From assembly GCF_036346875.1 (NCBI RefSeq), contig NZ_CP107852.1:6572001-6636000 (forward strand): a stretch of DNA of 64,000 nucleotides. The letters run 5' to 3'. This document shows positions 1 through 8,226 of the stretch, in pieces (the stretch's first letter is position 1; every line of letters begins with the position of its first letter). Origin of the DNA: Nocardia sp. NBC_00508 (lineage in GTDB: Bacteria; Actinomycetota; Actinomycetes; Mycobacteriales; Mycobacteriaceae). A program made the translations under genes and the position numbers. The notes beneath the pieces were generated by a model, which was given only the letters and a program-made list of their open reading frames with translations, had not been told where the DNA came from and did no database searches.

Positions 1-2
1 CC

Positions 3-104
3 GAGCTCGGCGAGGTGCCCGAGGATTCCGTCATCGTGCTGTGCCTGTCCGGTCGCGGTGACAAGGATCTCGCCGTCCTCGCCGATCGCCTCGGCGTGGC
101 ATAA
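3..104 (+). CDS. C-terminal end of a tryptophan synthase beta (TrpB)-like protein, cut by the window edge
   Basis: Only the last 33 codons are present; the gene begins before the window. The visible tail contains LSGRGDKD, the C-terminal signature of TrpB, the PLP-dependent subunit that joins indole and serine to make tryptophan. The following residues (LAVLADRLGVA, then TAA) form the family's closing helix. No trpA follows: the next gene is a membrane metallophosphoesterase. This may therefore be a stand-alone TrpB-like copy rather than the trp-operon gene. The motif is seen; the operon reading is inference from a short fragment. Confidence 0.6.
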   Translation, partial: ELGEVPEDSVIVLCLSGRGDKDLAVLADRLGVA

Positions 105-128
105 CCACTGCTATCGTCGGAGGTACCC

Positions 129-185
129 ATGGCGCCGGGGGAGGGACCGCGCGCTACACCCGCGCACGAGGACGAGCCCTCTTGA
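129..185 (+). CDS. Possible 18-codon upstream ORF, stop-start coupled to the next gene
   Basis: An ATG at 129 has a good GGAGG at 118-122, six bases upstream. It opens an 18-codon frame (MAPGEGPRATPAHEDEPS) whose TGA overlaps the TTG start of the metallophosphoesterase (TTGA at 182-185). It could be a translated leader that re-initiates the next gene, or chance. The peptide itself has no recognisable feature. Confidence 0.25.
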   Translation: MAPGEGPRATPAHEDEPS

Positions 186-1312
186 AGTACGTCTCCCGCC
201 TGGTCCTGTTCCTGGCCATTCCCGCCGTGTTGTTCCTGCTGCCGTGGTGGACCTTGGTGGCGGCGCCCACCCAGGGCACCGGCTCGCTGTTCTGGCTCGG
301 TTCGGCGCTGTTCGCATTGGCGTTCGGTTACCTGCCCGCGTCGATGTATCTCGGCCATGGATCCGCGCAGTCCGACGCCGCCTCGATCGTCGGCGACACG
401 ATGCTCGGCGTGATGTGGGTGGTGTTCAGCTGGTCGGTGCTCGGCAACCTGGCGCGCATCGGGCTCGCCGTCGCCGGTGTCGGCGATCCGGCCCGGTCCC
501 GGATCGTCGCGGCCGGTGTGCTCCTCGCCGCGACCGTGCTCGTGGTGTGGGGCGTGGTCGAAGCGCGGCGGGTGCCGCGGGTCCGCACGGTGGAGGTCTC
601 CATCCCCGGACTCGGACCGGCGTTGGAGGGCCTGCGCTTGGTGGTGGTCACCGACACCCATTTCGCCGCACTCGACCGGTTGCGCTGGTCGGAGCGCGTG
701 GTCGACGTGGTCAACGCGCAATGCCCCGATATCGCCTGTCACGCGGGTGATCTCGCGGACGGCTCGGTGGCGAAGCGCCACGCGCAGGTCGATCCGCTCG
801 GCAAGGTCGAAGCCGAACTCGGACGGTTCTACATCACCGGCAACCACGAGTACTTCGGCGACGCGCAAGGGTGGATCGACCACATGGATTCGCTCGGCTG
901 GCAACCACTGCACAATCAGCACGTGACGGTGCGCCGCGGCGACGACCAGCTGGTGATCGCCGGCATCGACGACCCGACCGGTGTCGGCCTGGCGGGACAT
1001 GGCCCGGACCTTCCCGCCGCGCTCGAGGGCGCGGATCCGGGCGCGCCGGTCGTCCTGCTCGCCCACCAACCCAAGCAGATCACCGACGCCGTGGCCGCCG
1101 GTATCGCGCTGCAGATCTCCGGCCACACCCATGGCGGCCAGATCTGGCCATTCCACTATCTCGTTCGGCTCGATCAGCCCGTCGTCGCGGGACTGAGCCG
1201 CCACGGTGACCACACCCAGCTCTACACCAGCCGCGGCACCGGCTTCTGGGGACCGCAGTTGCGGGTCTTCGCACCGAGTGAAATCACCGTGCTCGTCCTG
1301 CGTTCGCCGTAG
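182..1312 (+). CDS. Membrane-anchored metallophosphoesterase (YkuE/YaeI-like)
   Basis: A 376-residue protein. Residues 1-125 carry about four hydrophobic helices. A calcineurin-type metallophosphoesterase domain follows (about 150-370) with all the metal-binding blocks: DTH, CHAGDL, GNHEY, AHQP and GHTHGGQ. The active site is predicted to hold two metal ions and hydrolyse phosphoester or phosphoanhydride bonds; relatives act on lipid-linked pyrophosphates, but the substrate here is unknown. The start is TTG at 182 because the hydrophobic N-terminus begins there; GAGGA at about 166-170 is a possible ribosome site. It runs convergently with the PhoD gene, so two unrelated phosphoesterases end head to head. 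Confidence 0.85.
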   Translation: MKYVSRLVLFLAIPAVLFLLPWWTLVAAPTQGTGSLFWLGSALFALAFGYLPASMYLGHGSAQSDAASIVGDTMLGVMWVVFSWSVLGNLARIGLAVAGVGDPARSRIVAAGVLLAATVLVVWGVVEARRVPRVRTVEVSIPGLGPALEGLRLVVVTDTHFAALDRLRWSERVVDVVNAQCPDIACHAGDLADGSVAKRHAQVDPLGKVEAELGRFYITGNHEYFGDAQGWIDHMDSLGWQPLHNQHVTVRRGDDQLVIAGIDDPTGVGLAGHGPDLPAALEGADPGAPVVLLAHQPKQITDAVAAGIALQISGHTHGGQIWPFHYLVRLDQPVVAGLSRHGDHTQLYTSRGTGFWGPQLRVFAPSEITVLVLRSP

Positions 1313-1313
1313 C

Positions 1314-1328
1314 CGAGCTTCGGGCTCG
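1314..1328. terminator. Small hairpin between convergent genes
   Basis: Five-base arms (1314-1318 and 1324-1328, CGAGC/GCTCG) around TTCGG lie in the 44-base gap between the ends of the metallophosphoesterase and phoD. The position suits a two-way terminator, but the stem is short and there is no T-run. Confidence 0.35.
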
Positions 1329-1356
1329 AAGGACCACGCGGCACAGGCATGCTTCG

Positions 1357-3012
1357 TCAGCGGTCGCCGCGGGTGCCTTCGGCCTGGCTGGTGGCATCGG
1401 GCTCGGGTGACGGCTGGACCGGACTGCCTGGACGCCACGCTTCCGTGACGCCCGGAACCCGATCCTCGACGACGTAACTGGCGCGTGTATGAATCGGCGC
1501 GCCGGGGCGGCGGACATAGGGCACGACGCGAAAGTCGTTGCGCCAGAGCCGATGACCGAGCTCAACGCGGACATACCCGCGCTGCGCGTTGAAGAACTTG
1601 AGGTCGGGGTTCGCGGCAAGCAGCCGGCGGCCCTTGGCGGTGAGGTCGGCTCCGTCGCCGTTGCTCGTGATCGAGGTGCCGGTGAATTCCGCCGCCACGA
1701 CCGGCGCTGCGGGATCGGTGTAGTCGCGTCGCAGATCGGCGGCATGGTTCTCGTGCCGGTCGCCGGTGATCACCACCAGGTTGCCGACACCGCGGTCCGC
1801 GGCAGCGCCGAGCACGGCGTTGCGATCGGCGACGTAGCCGTCCCAGGAGTCGGTGGACACGGTGACCTCCGGGCCGGGGTCGATGTCGTTCTGGCTCATG
1901 CCCACCTGATTGCCGATGACCTGCCAGCGCGCCGGGGAGCGGGCGAAGCCGTCGATCAACCATTCTCGTTGCTGTGCACCGAGAATGGTGCGGCCGGCAG
2001 AGAACCGGTCGGCGCAGTCGGTGACCACGGCGCCGTCGCACGCCTGCGGTGTGCGGTATTGGCGGGTGTCCAGCATCGTGATCTCCGCGAGGTCGCCGAA
2101 CCGGAAGCGACGGTGCAGGCGCATGCCCTGTCCGGACGGCAGCGCCGTGCTGCGCAGTGGCTGGTGCTCGTACATGGCCTGGAAGGCGGCCGCGCGGCGG
2201 CGGCGGAACAGGGCGGGGACGCGCCAGATGTCGAGCCCGAGGCCGGGCGCGCCAGCGGCCCAGTTGTTGTCGACCTCGTGATCGTCCATGGTGACCAGCC
2301 ACGGGAACGCGGCATGCGCGGCACGCAACGGTTGCTCGGCCTTGTACAGCGCGTACCGCAGCCGGTAGCCCGGTAGATCGACAGCCTCGTCCCGGAAGTC
2401 CCGGCCCATCGCGGCGCCCACGCGCCCACGCAGCCAGGCGCGCTCATAGATGTAGTCGCCGAGATGCACGACCAGGTCCAGGTCTTCCTGGCTCAGGTGT
2501 TCGTAGGCGGTGTAGTAGCCGGAACTCCAGGACTGACATGAGGCGAATGCGAAGCGCAGCCGTGCCAACGGCTGCCCCGCCGCCGGGGCCGTGCGAGTCC
2601 GCCCGACCGGCGATATGGCCGCCCCGGCCCGAAATCGGTAGAAATACCAGCGATCCGGCGCCAACCCATGTACCTCGGGATGCACGCTGTGGCCGAGCGC
2701 GCGGGTGGCCAGGGCTGTTCCTCCGGCCACCACCTGACGGAAGTGCTCGTCGTCGGCGACTTCGTACTCGACGGTCACCGGGTCCACCGGCATGCCGCCC
2801 AGCCCGTCCGGCGCCAGCGGATCCGGGGCCAGGCGCGTCCACAGCACCACACCGTCGGGAGCGGGATCTCCGGACGCGACGCCCAGCGCGAACGGATCAC
2901 CCAGCCAGCGCGGTGCGGGGAACCGAGCGCTGCTCGCCGCCGCCGTTCCCACCAACACCGCAACCGAACCCGCGGCGCCTGCTCGTAACACTTCTCGCCG
3001 AGAAAGGGCCAT
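1357..3012 (-). CDS. phoD: Secreted alkaline phosphatase D (PhoD), Tat-exported
   Basis: A 551-residue PhoD-type phosphodiesterase/phosphatase that releases phosphate from organic esters outside the cytoplasm, using Ca/Fe in the family. The N-terminus has a twin-arginine signal (SRREVLRAG, then a hydrophobic stretch with A-rich cleavage region near residue 28). The PhoD N-terminal domain follows (about 38-130), then the catalytic domain with FASCQSW, HLGDYIYE, MDDHEVDNNW, IGNQ and TGDRHENH. Length is normal for the family. ATG at 3012 is used because it directly precedes the Tat motif. It lies 53 bases downstream of the LuxR-type regulator on the same strand, so it may be read through from it. 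A phosphate box was not identified. Confidence 0.9.
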   Translation of the reverse strand: MALSRREVLRAGAAGSVAVLVGTAAASSARFPAPRWLGDPFALGVASGDPAPDGVVLWTRLAPDPLAPDGLGGMPVDPVTVEYEVADDEHFRQVVAGGTALATRALGHSVHPEVHGLAPDRWYFYRFRAGAAISPVGRTRTAPAAGQPLARLRFAFASCQSWSSGYYTAYEHLSQEDLDLVVHLGDYIYERAWLRGRVGAAMGRDFRDEAVDLPGYRLRYALYKAEQPLRAAHAAFPWLVTMDDHEVDNNWAAGAPGLGLDIWRVPALFRRRRAAAFQAMYEHQPLRSTALPSGQGMRLHRRFRFGDLAEITMLDTRQYRTPQACDGAVVTDCADRFSAGRTILGAQQREWLIDGFARSPARWQVIGNQVGMSQNDIDPGPEVTVSTDSWDGYVADRNAVLGAAADRGVGNLVVITGDRHENHAADLRRDYTDPAAPVVAAEFTGTSITSNGDGADLTAKGRRLLAANPDLKFFNAQRGYVRVELGHRLWRNDFRVVPYVRRPGAPIHTRASYVVEDRVPGVTEAWRPGSPVQPSPEPDATSQAEGTRGDR

Positions 3013-3065
3013 ACATCAGCGTACGGCCGGACTCGGCGACAAGGAGGGGCGCGGACCGCTGCGGG

Positions 3066-5711
3066 TCAGAGCAGTCCGCCGCGGCGGGCATGCTCGAGCG
3101 CGTCGACCCGGGAATTCGACCCCAATTTGCCGTAGATACCGCGCAAGTGGGTTTTCACCGTGTTGACCGAGACGCCGAGGTCGGCGGCGATCTGCTGTGC
3201 GGTGCGGCCGGACGGCAACTGCTTGAGCACGATCATCTCGGTGCGCGTCAGCGCCGGGTAGGCCGACCTGCGGTGTACCGCGGGGTGCCGCCGGATGATG
3301 GCGGCGAAGCGCTCCGACCGGCCGAAACGGCCTGCGTAGCTGTCCAACAAGGGGAGTGCGGCAGGCATATCGAGGAACGGCCGGATGAGGCGCTGCGGCG
3401 CCGCGGCGTTCAGCGCGCTCTCCAGCGCGACCACGGCCTTGGCCGGCGCGCCGGCTTCGTGCTGGGCCGAGGAGTACAGCAGCCAGCCGGTGATCGCGCT
3501 GACCGGACGCAGATCAATCGCGTTGTGGAGCAAGGGTTCGAGGATGGCGCAGGTCGCCTTGGGACGATCGGCCGCGGCGTTCAGGGCCGCGTCCGCCATC
3601 CGGATCTCGGGGAGGTCGCCGACGATGCCGCGGGCTCGCTCGACCAGCAGCTGCGCGGTCCTGGGATCGTGCACGCGCAGCAGCGCCCAGACCACCGGGA
3701 GGATCAGGTTGCCGGTCGCGGAAGGCAGCGTCCGGTGCTCCACCAGCATGAGCAGGCTCCGGCGTAGCGCCTCGACCGCAGCGGACGGCTCCTCGGTGTG
3801 CTCGAGGTCGAGCAGCCGTCCGATCACCTGGCCGTGCCACCCGGCGACCGGACCGGACGAGCCGTCGTGATCGACGTGCTCGGCGAGCACGGCGCTCACC
3901 TGCGCCGGATCGGGCGTCTCGCCTTGCAGGTAGGCGCCGTAGGCGGCGACGGCGGTCGCCTGGACGGCGTCGGTCGCGTCCAGGAGCCGGTGCGCGCCGG
4001 CGATCGTGAGCGCGTGGGCCGCCCGGTCCCGCATCGCGGTGGCGGCGTCGACGGCGTTCGCGGCGAGCGCCAGCCGGGTGAGCGCCCGCAACACCAACCG
4101 CGGCCGCCCGGCGTGCTCGGCCAGCGCCAGACTCGAGTGCAGCAACTGCTCGCCGCGCGCGACCGCGCCGCGGGCGACCAGCCCGGTGGCGACCTGAATC
4201 GCGGCGTACGCGTCGAGATCGGGGTTTCCGGTAGGCGCGATCTCGTCCCGGAATTCGCCGAGTTCGGTCCCGGTGGTTGCCGCCACGTCGATCGTCGCGG
4301 CCAGCGCGAGCGCCTCCACCCGTTCGTCGGAGGCGAAGGAGGCCTTGGTGGCACGGCGAGCCGTCGCTGTGTCCAGGCAGGCGACCGCGGCGGCAGTGCT
4401 GCCGCGCACGAGCGCGTCGACCACCCGCACGAGCCACAGGAACGGGTCGTCGAGCAAAGTGGGCGCCGACTGGGCGAGCCCGTCGAACAGTGTGTCGCCC
4501 GCGCCGTCGAGGACCATTCGCAGCGCGCAGTCGGAGAGGAATTCGCAGAGGTTTTCCCGGTCGGGGTCGGCCAGAAAATGGGGCAGCGCGGTCGCGGGCA
4601 GGTCCGCGGAACGCAACCAACGGGCCGACTGGCCATGCAGATCCGCGCACAGCTGTGGCCCGAGCCGCTGCGCCTCGGCGAGGAAATAGGCCCGCACCAT
4701 CGGGTGACAGGCGTACCACACGTCGTCACCGCGCGAGTCGGCGCTGAGCGGGAAATTGATCCGGTCGAGTTCGTGGAGATAGTGTCCCGCACCGCCGCCG
4801 ACGAGTTCGTCGGCGAGTTGCCCAGTGAACGAGACGGGGATGCTGGTGTAGATGAGGAATTGGCGCAGCGAAGGTGACAGCCCGTCGATGAGTTCGCCGA
4901 CCAGGAACTCCGCCACAGCGCGCGGCGGTCGCGTGAGGATGGACAGCGCCACGGCCCGGTCGTCGGACCGGGCGGCCAGGTGCGCCGCGGCGATGCGTAC
5001 CAGCGCCGCCCAGCCATGGGTCAGCGTGGCGAGGGTGTCCAGCTCCGCGTCGGTGAGCTCGCAGCCGTGATCGCGACACAGTGCGTCGATCTGATCCGAG
5101 GTGAACGCGAGGTCGCCCCGGTTCCAGCGGGTCAGGCGCGACTGGAGATCGAGGATATGCCACCGGATGGGCGGAGCGAACCGGGCACACAGCACTGTCG
5201 TGACGGTGGGTGGCGCGTGGTGCAGGAAGTATTCGACTCCAGCGAGCGCGACCGGATCGGAAAGCAGATGAGCATCGTCGAGCACGACGACGGTCGGGGT
5301 CGCTCGCGTGGCCAGCGCGTCGACGAGCGCCGCCGCGTCCATGGTCGGCGGGCCGCCGTGCTCCGCGGTGGCGATGCCGAATCGAGCATGCAGCGCGGTC
5401 CACAGCGCCGCCGCGTCGTCGAACTCGTCGGTGAGGGTCAGCCATGCCACGTCCGGTTCGCCCGCCGTATGCCGGGTAGCCCAGTCGGCCAGCAGGACGG
5501 TCTTTCCGGTCCCCGCCGGTGCACAGATCAGCAGCACACCCCCATTGCGGGCGTTCGAGACGGTGTCGACGGCGGCCAGCAGATCCGTTCGTGGGATAGG
5601 CGCGAACGGCAACGCCGGTATCTCGGCAGCGGCTTCCGCTGCGGAAGGGATGCGGCGTAGAGCGGGGACGTGCGATGTGGTCACCGTGCCTCCCGGGCCG
5701 TGTGCTGACAA
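3066..5711 (-). CDS. Large ATP-binding LuxR-family (MalT/LAL-type) transcriptional regulator
   Basis: An 881-residue regulator of the LAL class. The N-terminal STAND NTPase has a Walker A (APAGTGKT, about 64-71) and a Walker B (VVVLDDAH, about 140-147). A long helical, TPR-like middle follows, then a C-terminal LuxR helix-turn-helix (about 815-875, including LTRTEMIVLKQLPSGRTAQQ and SVNTVKTHLRGIYGKLG). Such proteins activate transcription when an inducer releases the NTPase; neither inducer nor target is evident. Neighbours suggest phoD downstream or the divergent small membrane gene at 5904. ATG 5711 is the longest start; GTG nine codons in is an alternative, since the first residues are glycine-rich and unlike the family. 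Confidence 0.88.
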   Translation of the reverse strand: MSAHGPGGTVTTSHVPALRRIPSAAEAAAEIPALPFAPIPRTDLLAAVDTVSNARNGGVLLICAPAGTGKTVLLADWATRHTAGEPDVAWLTLTDEFDDAAALWTALHARFGIATAEHGGPPTMDAAALVDALATRATPTVVVLDDAHLLSDPVALAGVEYFLHHAPPTVTTVLCARFAPPIRWHILDLQSRLTRWNRGDLAFTSDQIDALCRDHGCELTDAELDTLATLTHGWAALVRIAAAHLAARSDDRAVALSILTRPPRAVAEFLVGELIDGLSPSLRQFLIYTSIPVSFTGQLADELVGGGAGHYLHELDRINFPLSADSRGDDVWYACHPMVRAYFLAEAQRLGPQLCADLHGQSARWLRSADLPATALPHFLADPDRENLCEFLSDCALRMVLDGAGDTLFDGLAQSAPTLLDDPFLWLVRVVDALVRGSTAAAVACLDTATARRATKASFASDERVEALALAATIDVAATTGTELGEFRDEIAPTGNPDLDAYAAIQVATGLVARGAVARGEQLLHSSLALAEHAGRPRLVLRALTRLALAANAVDAATAMRDRAAHALTIAGAHRLLDATDAVQATAVAAYGAYLQGETPDPAQVSAVLAEHVDHDGSSGPVAGWHGQVIGRLLDLEHTEEPSAAVEALRRSLLMLVEHRTLPSATGNLILPVVWALLRVHDPRTAQLLVERARGIVGDLPEIRMADAALNAAADRPKATCAILEPLLHNAIDLRPVSAITGWLLYSSAQHEAGAPAKAVVALESALNAAAPQRLIRPFLDMPAALPLLDSYAGRFGRSERFAAIIRRHPAVHRRSAYPALTRTEMIVLKQLPSGRTAQQIAADLGVSVNTVKTHLRGIYGKLGSNSRVDALEHARRGGLL

Positions 5712-5903
5712 ATCACTACCGCGCCTAGCTACCGGAACTTACCCAGCGGAAAGTCCGCTTGATCCGATCGTGTGTGGTCGTTATTGAAATTTCACTCTGG
5801 ACCGGTATTCGACACCGGAGCCACCCGAAACAGGTGAAGTGCCGAATGGGGCGGGTGGTGGAGATTCGGAATGCGTCCATTACTTCCCAGAAAGGGGCGA
5901 ACG
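5712..5903. promoter_or_regulatory. Divergent promoter region between the LAL regulator and the DUF7144 gene
   Basis: This 192-base divergent region is locally AT-richer around 5775-5800. It holds two short inverted repeats: AGCGGA/TCCGCT at about 5745-5760, and CCGGT...ACCGG near 5803-5816. A Shine-Dalgarno AAAGGGG (5891-5897) serves the ATG at 5904. The repeats are candidate operator sites for the neighbouring regulator; no promoter hexamers can be assigned with confidence. Confidence 0.4.
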
Positions 5904-6347
5904 ATGACGCACATGACCGAACCGCAACAACACCCCGTGCGCCGCGGCATCGCGGCGGGCACGTCCATAGCGGCCGCGATTCTGCTGCTGACCGTGGGTG
6001 TGCTGTCGGTCTTCGAGGGTGTTTCCGCCGTCGCCGAGGACGAGCTGTACATCGTGGGCACGGAGTACGTCTACAAGTTCGATACCACGGCATGGGGTTG
6101 GATCCATATCGTGCTCGGGGTCCTCTTGATCATCGCCGCGCTGGGTTTGATGACCGGCGCCACCTGGGCGCGGGTCGCGGCGATCTGCCTGGCCGCCTTG
6201 TCGATCATCGCAAACTTCATGTGGCTGCCGTACTACCCGGCTTGGTCGATCCTCGTTATCGCCCTCAACGTCGTGGTGATCTGGGCGATCGCTACCTGGA
6301 GGCCGGATACGGCCGACCGCGCGAACACCGGCGGCACCGTCGGGTAG
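5904..6347 (+). CDS. Four-helix DUF7144-family membrane protein
   Basis: A 147-residue integral membrane protein with four hydrophobic segments: after the HPVRRGIAAG start region, then around WIHIVLGVLLIIAALGLM, ARVAAICLAALSIIANF and SILVIALNVVVIWAIA. The pattern, with the YVYKFDTTAWGWIHI loop after helix 1, fits the small actinobacterial DUF7144 family, whose role is unknown. The start is ATG 5904 with AAAGGGG seven bases upstream; an in-frame ATG 33 bases earlier lacks a ribosome site. It is divergent from the large LuxR regulator and followed by a hairpin at 6399-6416, so it is probably monocistronic. Confidence 0.8.
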   Translation: MTHMTEPQQHPVRRGIAAGTSIAAAILLLTVGVLSVFEGVSAVAEDELYIVGTEYVYKFDTTAWGWIHIVLGVLLIIAALGLMTGATWARVAAICLAALSIIANFMWLPYYPAWSILVIALNVVVIWAIATWRPDTADRANTGGTVG

Positions 6348-6726
6348 CCGGCTCTCCCGCCTCTCCGGGTCTTCAGGCCGTACTGGTCGGGTGGCGCCGG
6401 ACCTGCGTTCAGGTCCTGCGTTGGGTGCCGCTCGTGCTCTGGGCGTACCCGGCGAGTTACCCATGTGCGCACGACATCAGTGGTTGCGTTCGCCGCACAA
6501 CGCCCCGCCAGGCGCTGGGCGACGCCGCGGCCACGCGACTCGGTGCGATGCCGACCCAGCCCGGCGCCGCGCGGCACCGAATGTCTTGTGGCGCTTGCCG
6601 GAATCCGGCGGCCCGGATCGGTTATGCGTGCGCGACGATCACCGCGGCTCGGTCGGTTATCGGTACGGGTGCGTGGTGCGAACAGCGCGGAGATACCGCG
6701 GCGTGGCGGTGGGAAGGGGTTCTGCG
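6348..6726. other. Non-coding gap
   Basis: There are 379 bases between two + strand membrane-protein genes. Apart from a terminator-like hairpin at 6399-6416 and the Shine-Dalgarno of the next gene near 6711-6717, I see nothing. The open frames crossing it are arginine/proline-rich shadows. Confidence 0.6.
6399..6416 (+). terminator. Hairpin downstream of the DUF7144 gene
   Basis: Seven-base perfect arms (GGACCTG and CAGGTCC) enclose a CGTT loop, 52 bases after the stop codon. It is compact and GC-rich as in actinobacterial terminators, but no T-run follows. Confidence 0.45.
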
Positions 6727-7146
6727 GTGGGTAGCCATACCAAGCAGTCCGCGATGCGAGTGGTGATGATGCCGACCGAGATACGACCGGCCTCGGTGTT
6801 CGACGATTTCGCCGCGGCAGCGGGCACGGTGGTGTCGAAGGGATTGTTCTTCGTGCTGATCGTCGCGCTGGTGCTGACGGCGGCCGTGAGCCTGCTGTTC
6901 GGCCGCGACGCCGACGTCTGGCCCCGGCTGCTCACCACCGCGACGACCATCGTCACGTTTGTGCTGGTCGCCCTGCTGCACAACATGCACAGCCGGGCCA
7001 CCTACGCGATGCAGGTCAAACTCAACGCCCTCGCCGAGGCGCTGTCGGACGTCAAAGTCGAACTGAGCGCCGACTCCGCCATGAGCTGTCGTGCTGAGCA
7101 ACGGTGCGCCGAACAAGGATTCGCACACAACGACAGATTCGGCTAA
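6727..7146 (+). CDS. Low-affinity iron permease family-like small membrane protein
   Basis: A 139-residue protein with two transmembrane helices (SKGLFFVLIVALVLTAAVSL and the segment around TTIVTFVLVALLHN). A cytoplasmic segment with QVKLNALAEAL follows. The order helix, TTIVTF...N, then Q-KL-ALAEAL is the pattern of the low-affinity iron permease family (PF04120), whose bacterial members have no proven iron role. GTG 6727 follows a good GAAGGGG (about 6711-6717); ATG 6754 is the main alternative. The last 20 residues (two cysteines, then HNDRFG) look unrelated to the family and may reflect a late stop. Confidence 0.65.
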   Translation: MGSHTKQSAMRVVMMPTEIRPASVFDDFAAAAGTVVSKGLFFVLIVALVLTAAVSLLFGRDADVWPRLLTTATTIVTFVLVALLHNMHSRATYAMQVKLNALAEALSDVKVELSADSAMSCRAEQRCAEQGFAHNDRFG

Positions 7147-7237
7147 CCCTTTCGACCGAGTCGGGGTTTCCGGTGTCGGCCCTGGCTGGGTTGTGGTATC
7201 CACCCTTCGACATCCCACTACGAATCGAAGGACGCAC

Positions 7238-8017
7238 ATGGCCAGCAAGCCCCCGCTCGTACTTCTGCACGGTGTCACCATGTCCGAGCGGGTGTGGGAC
7301 GACGTCACGCCATTGCTGGCCACGCGGCACGAGGTGATCACTCCGACCGCCGTCGGCCATCGCGGCGGGCCGCCCGCGCTGCGGCGCCCGGCGCGGGTCG
7401 AGCACTTGGTGGACGACATCGAGCGGCGTCTCGATGCGCTGGGCCTGCGCCGCGTGCACATCGCGGGCAATTCCCTGGGTGGGTGGATGGCGATCGAACT
7501 GGCACGTCGCGGCCGAGCGGCGACCGTCTGCGCGCTGTCGCCCGCCGGGTTCTGGGATTCCGGCAGCAACATCCAGTCGATCGCGACCCGTCGTATCGCC
7601 CGAGAGGCGGCGACCGGCCGGCGATTGGGATTCCTCGCACCGCTGGGACTGCGCAGTGCGGTGATCCGGCGAGTGGCGTTGCGCAACATCGCGGTGCACG
7701 GCGATCGCATCAGCCCGGCGCAAGCCATGACCGTCCTACACGACCTGCTGGCATGCACCGTCACCGCCGACCTGCTCGGCACCGACGAGCAAGTCGCCTC
7801 CCTCGACCCACTGCCGTGCCCGATCACGGTGGCCTGGTCGGAAAACGATCGGGTCCTTCCCGCGGAGATCCATGCGGCAATCGCCCGAGTTCGGTTGCCA
7901 GAGGCAGCTTTCTCTCTCCTGCCCGGTGTGGGTCACGTCCCGATGATCGATGATCCTGAACTGGTCGCCCGGACCATTCTCGCCATTACGCACGCCACCG
8001 CGGCCGAGGCGTCGTAG
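7238..8017 (+). CDS. Alpha/beta-hydrolase fold enzyme
   Basis: A 259-residue alpha/beta hydrolase. It has the oxyanion segment LLHGVTMSERVW near residue 10, the nucleophile elbow AGNSLGG (Ser79), the acid in AWSENDRVLP, and the catalytic histidine in LLPGVGHVPMIDDPE near the C-terminus, so the Ser-Asp-His triad is complete. The substrate is probably an ester, lactone or amide; the sequence does not decide. ATG 7238 has GAAGGA at 7227-7232. It sits 209 bases upstream of alkB, in the same direction; esterases beside alkane hydroxylases are common, but a functional link is only inference. Confidence 0.85.
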   Translation: MASKPPLVLLHGVTMSERVWDDVTPLLATRHEVITPTAVGHRGGPPALRRPARVEHLVDDIERRLDALGLRRVHIAGNSLGGWMAIELARRGRAATVCALSPAGFWDSGSNIQSIATRRIAREAATGRRLGFLAPLGLRSAVIRRVALRNIAVHGDRISPAQAMTVLHDLLACTVTADLLGTDEQVASLDPLPCPITVAWSENDRVLPAEIHAAIARVRLPEAAFSLLPGVGHVPMIDDPELVARTILAITHATAAEAS

Positions 8018-8226
8018 CTCCCACCTGTGCGGAGCAGGTCCGCTGTGGCCGGACGAGGACTACTTCGGGTGCGTCGTCTCGCATGTTCGCCCAGCCCGCA
8101 AGGGCGTTCGGGGCGGCACTCACGTCGGGCGCAAGCCCCTGGCTGTAACGGATCGCGGGCACACGGCGAGGAATAGGCATCCCCCGAGCGAAGTTTCAGC
8201 GCACTATTCCGACCAGCGAGACAGCC

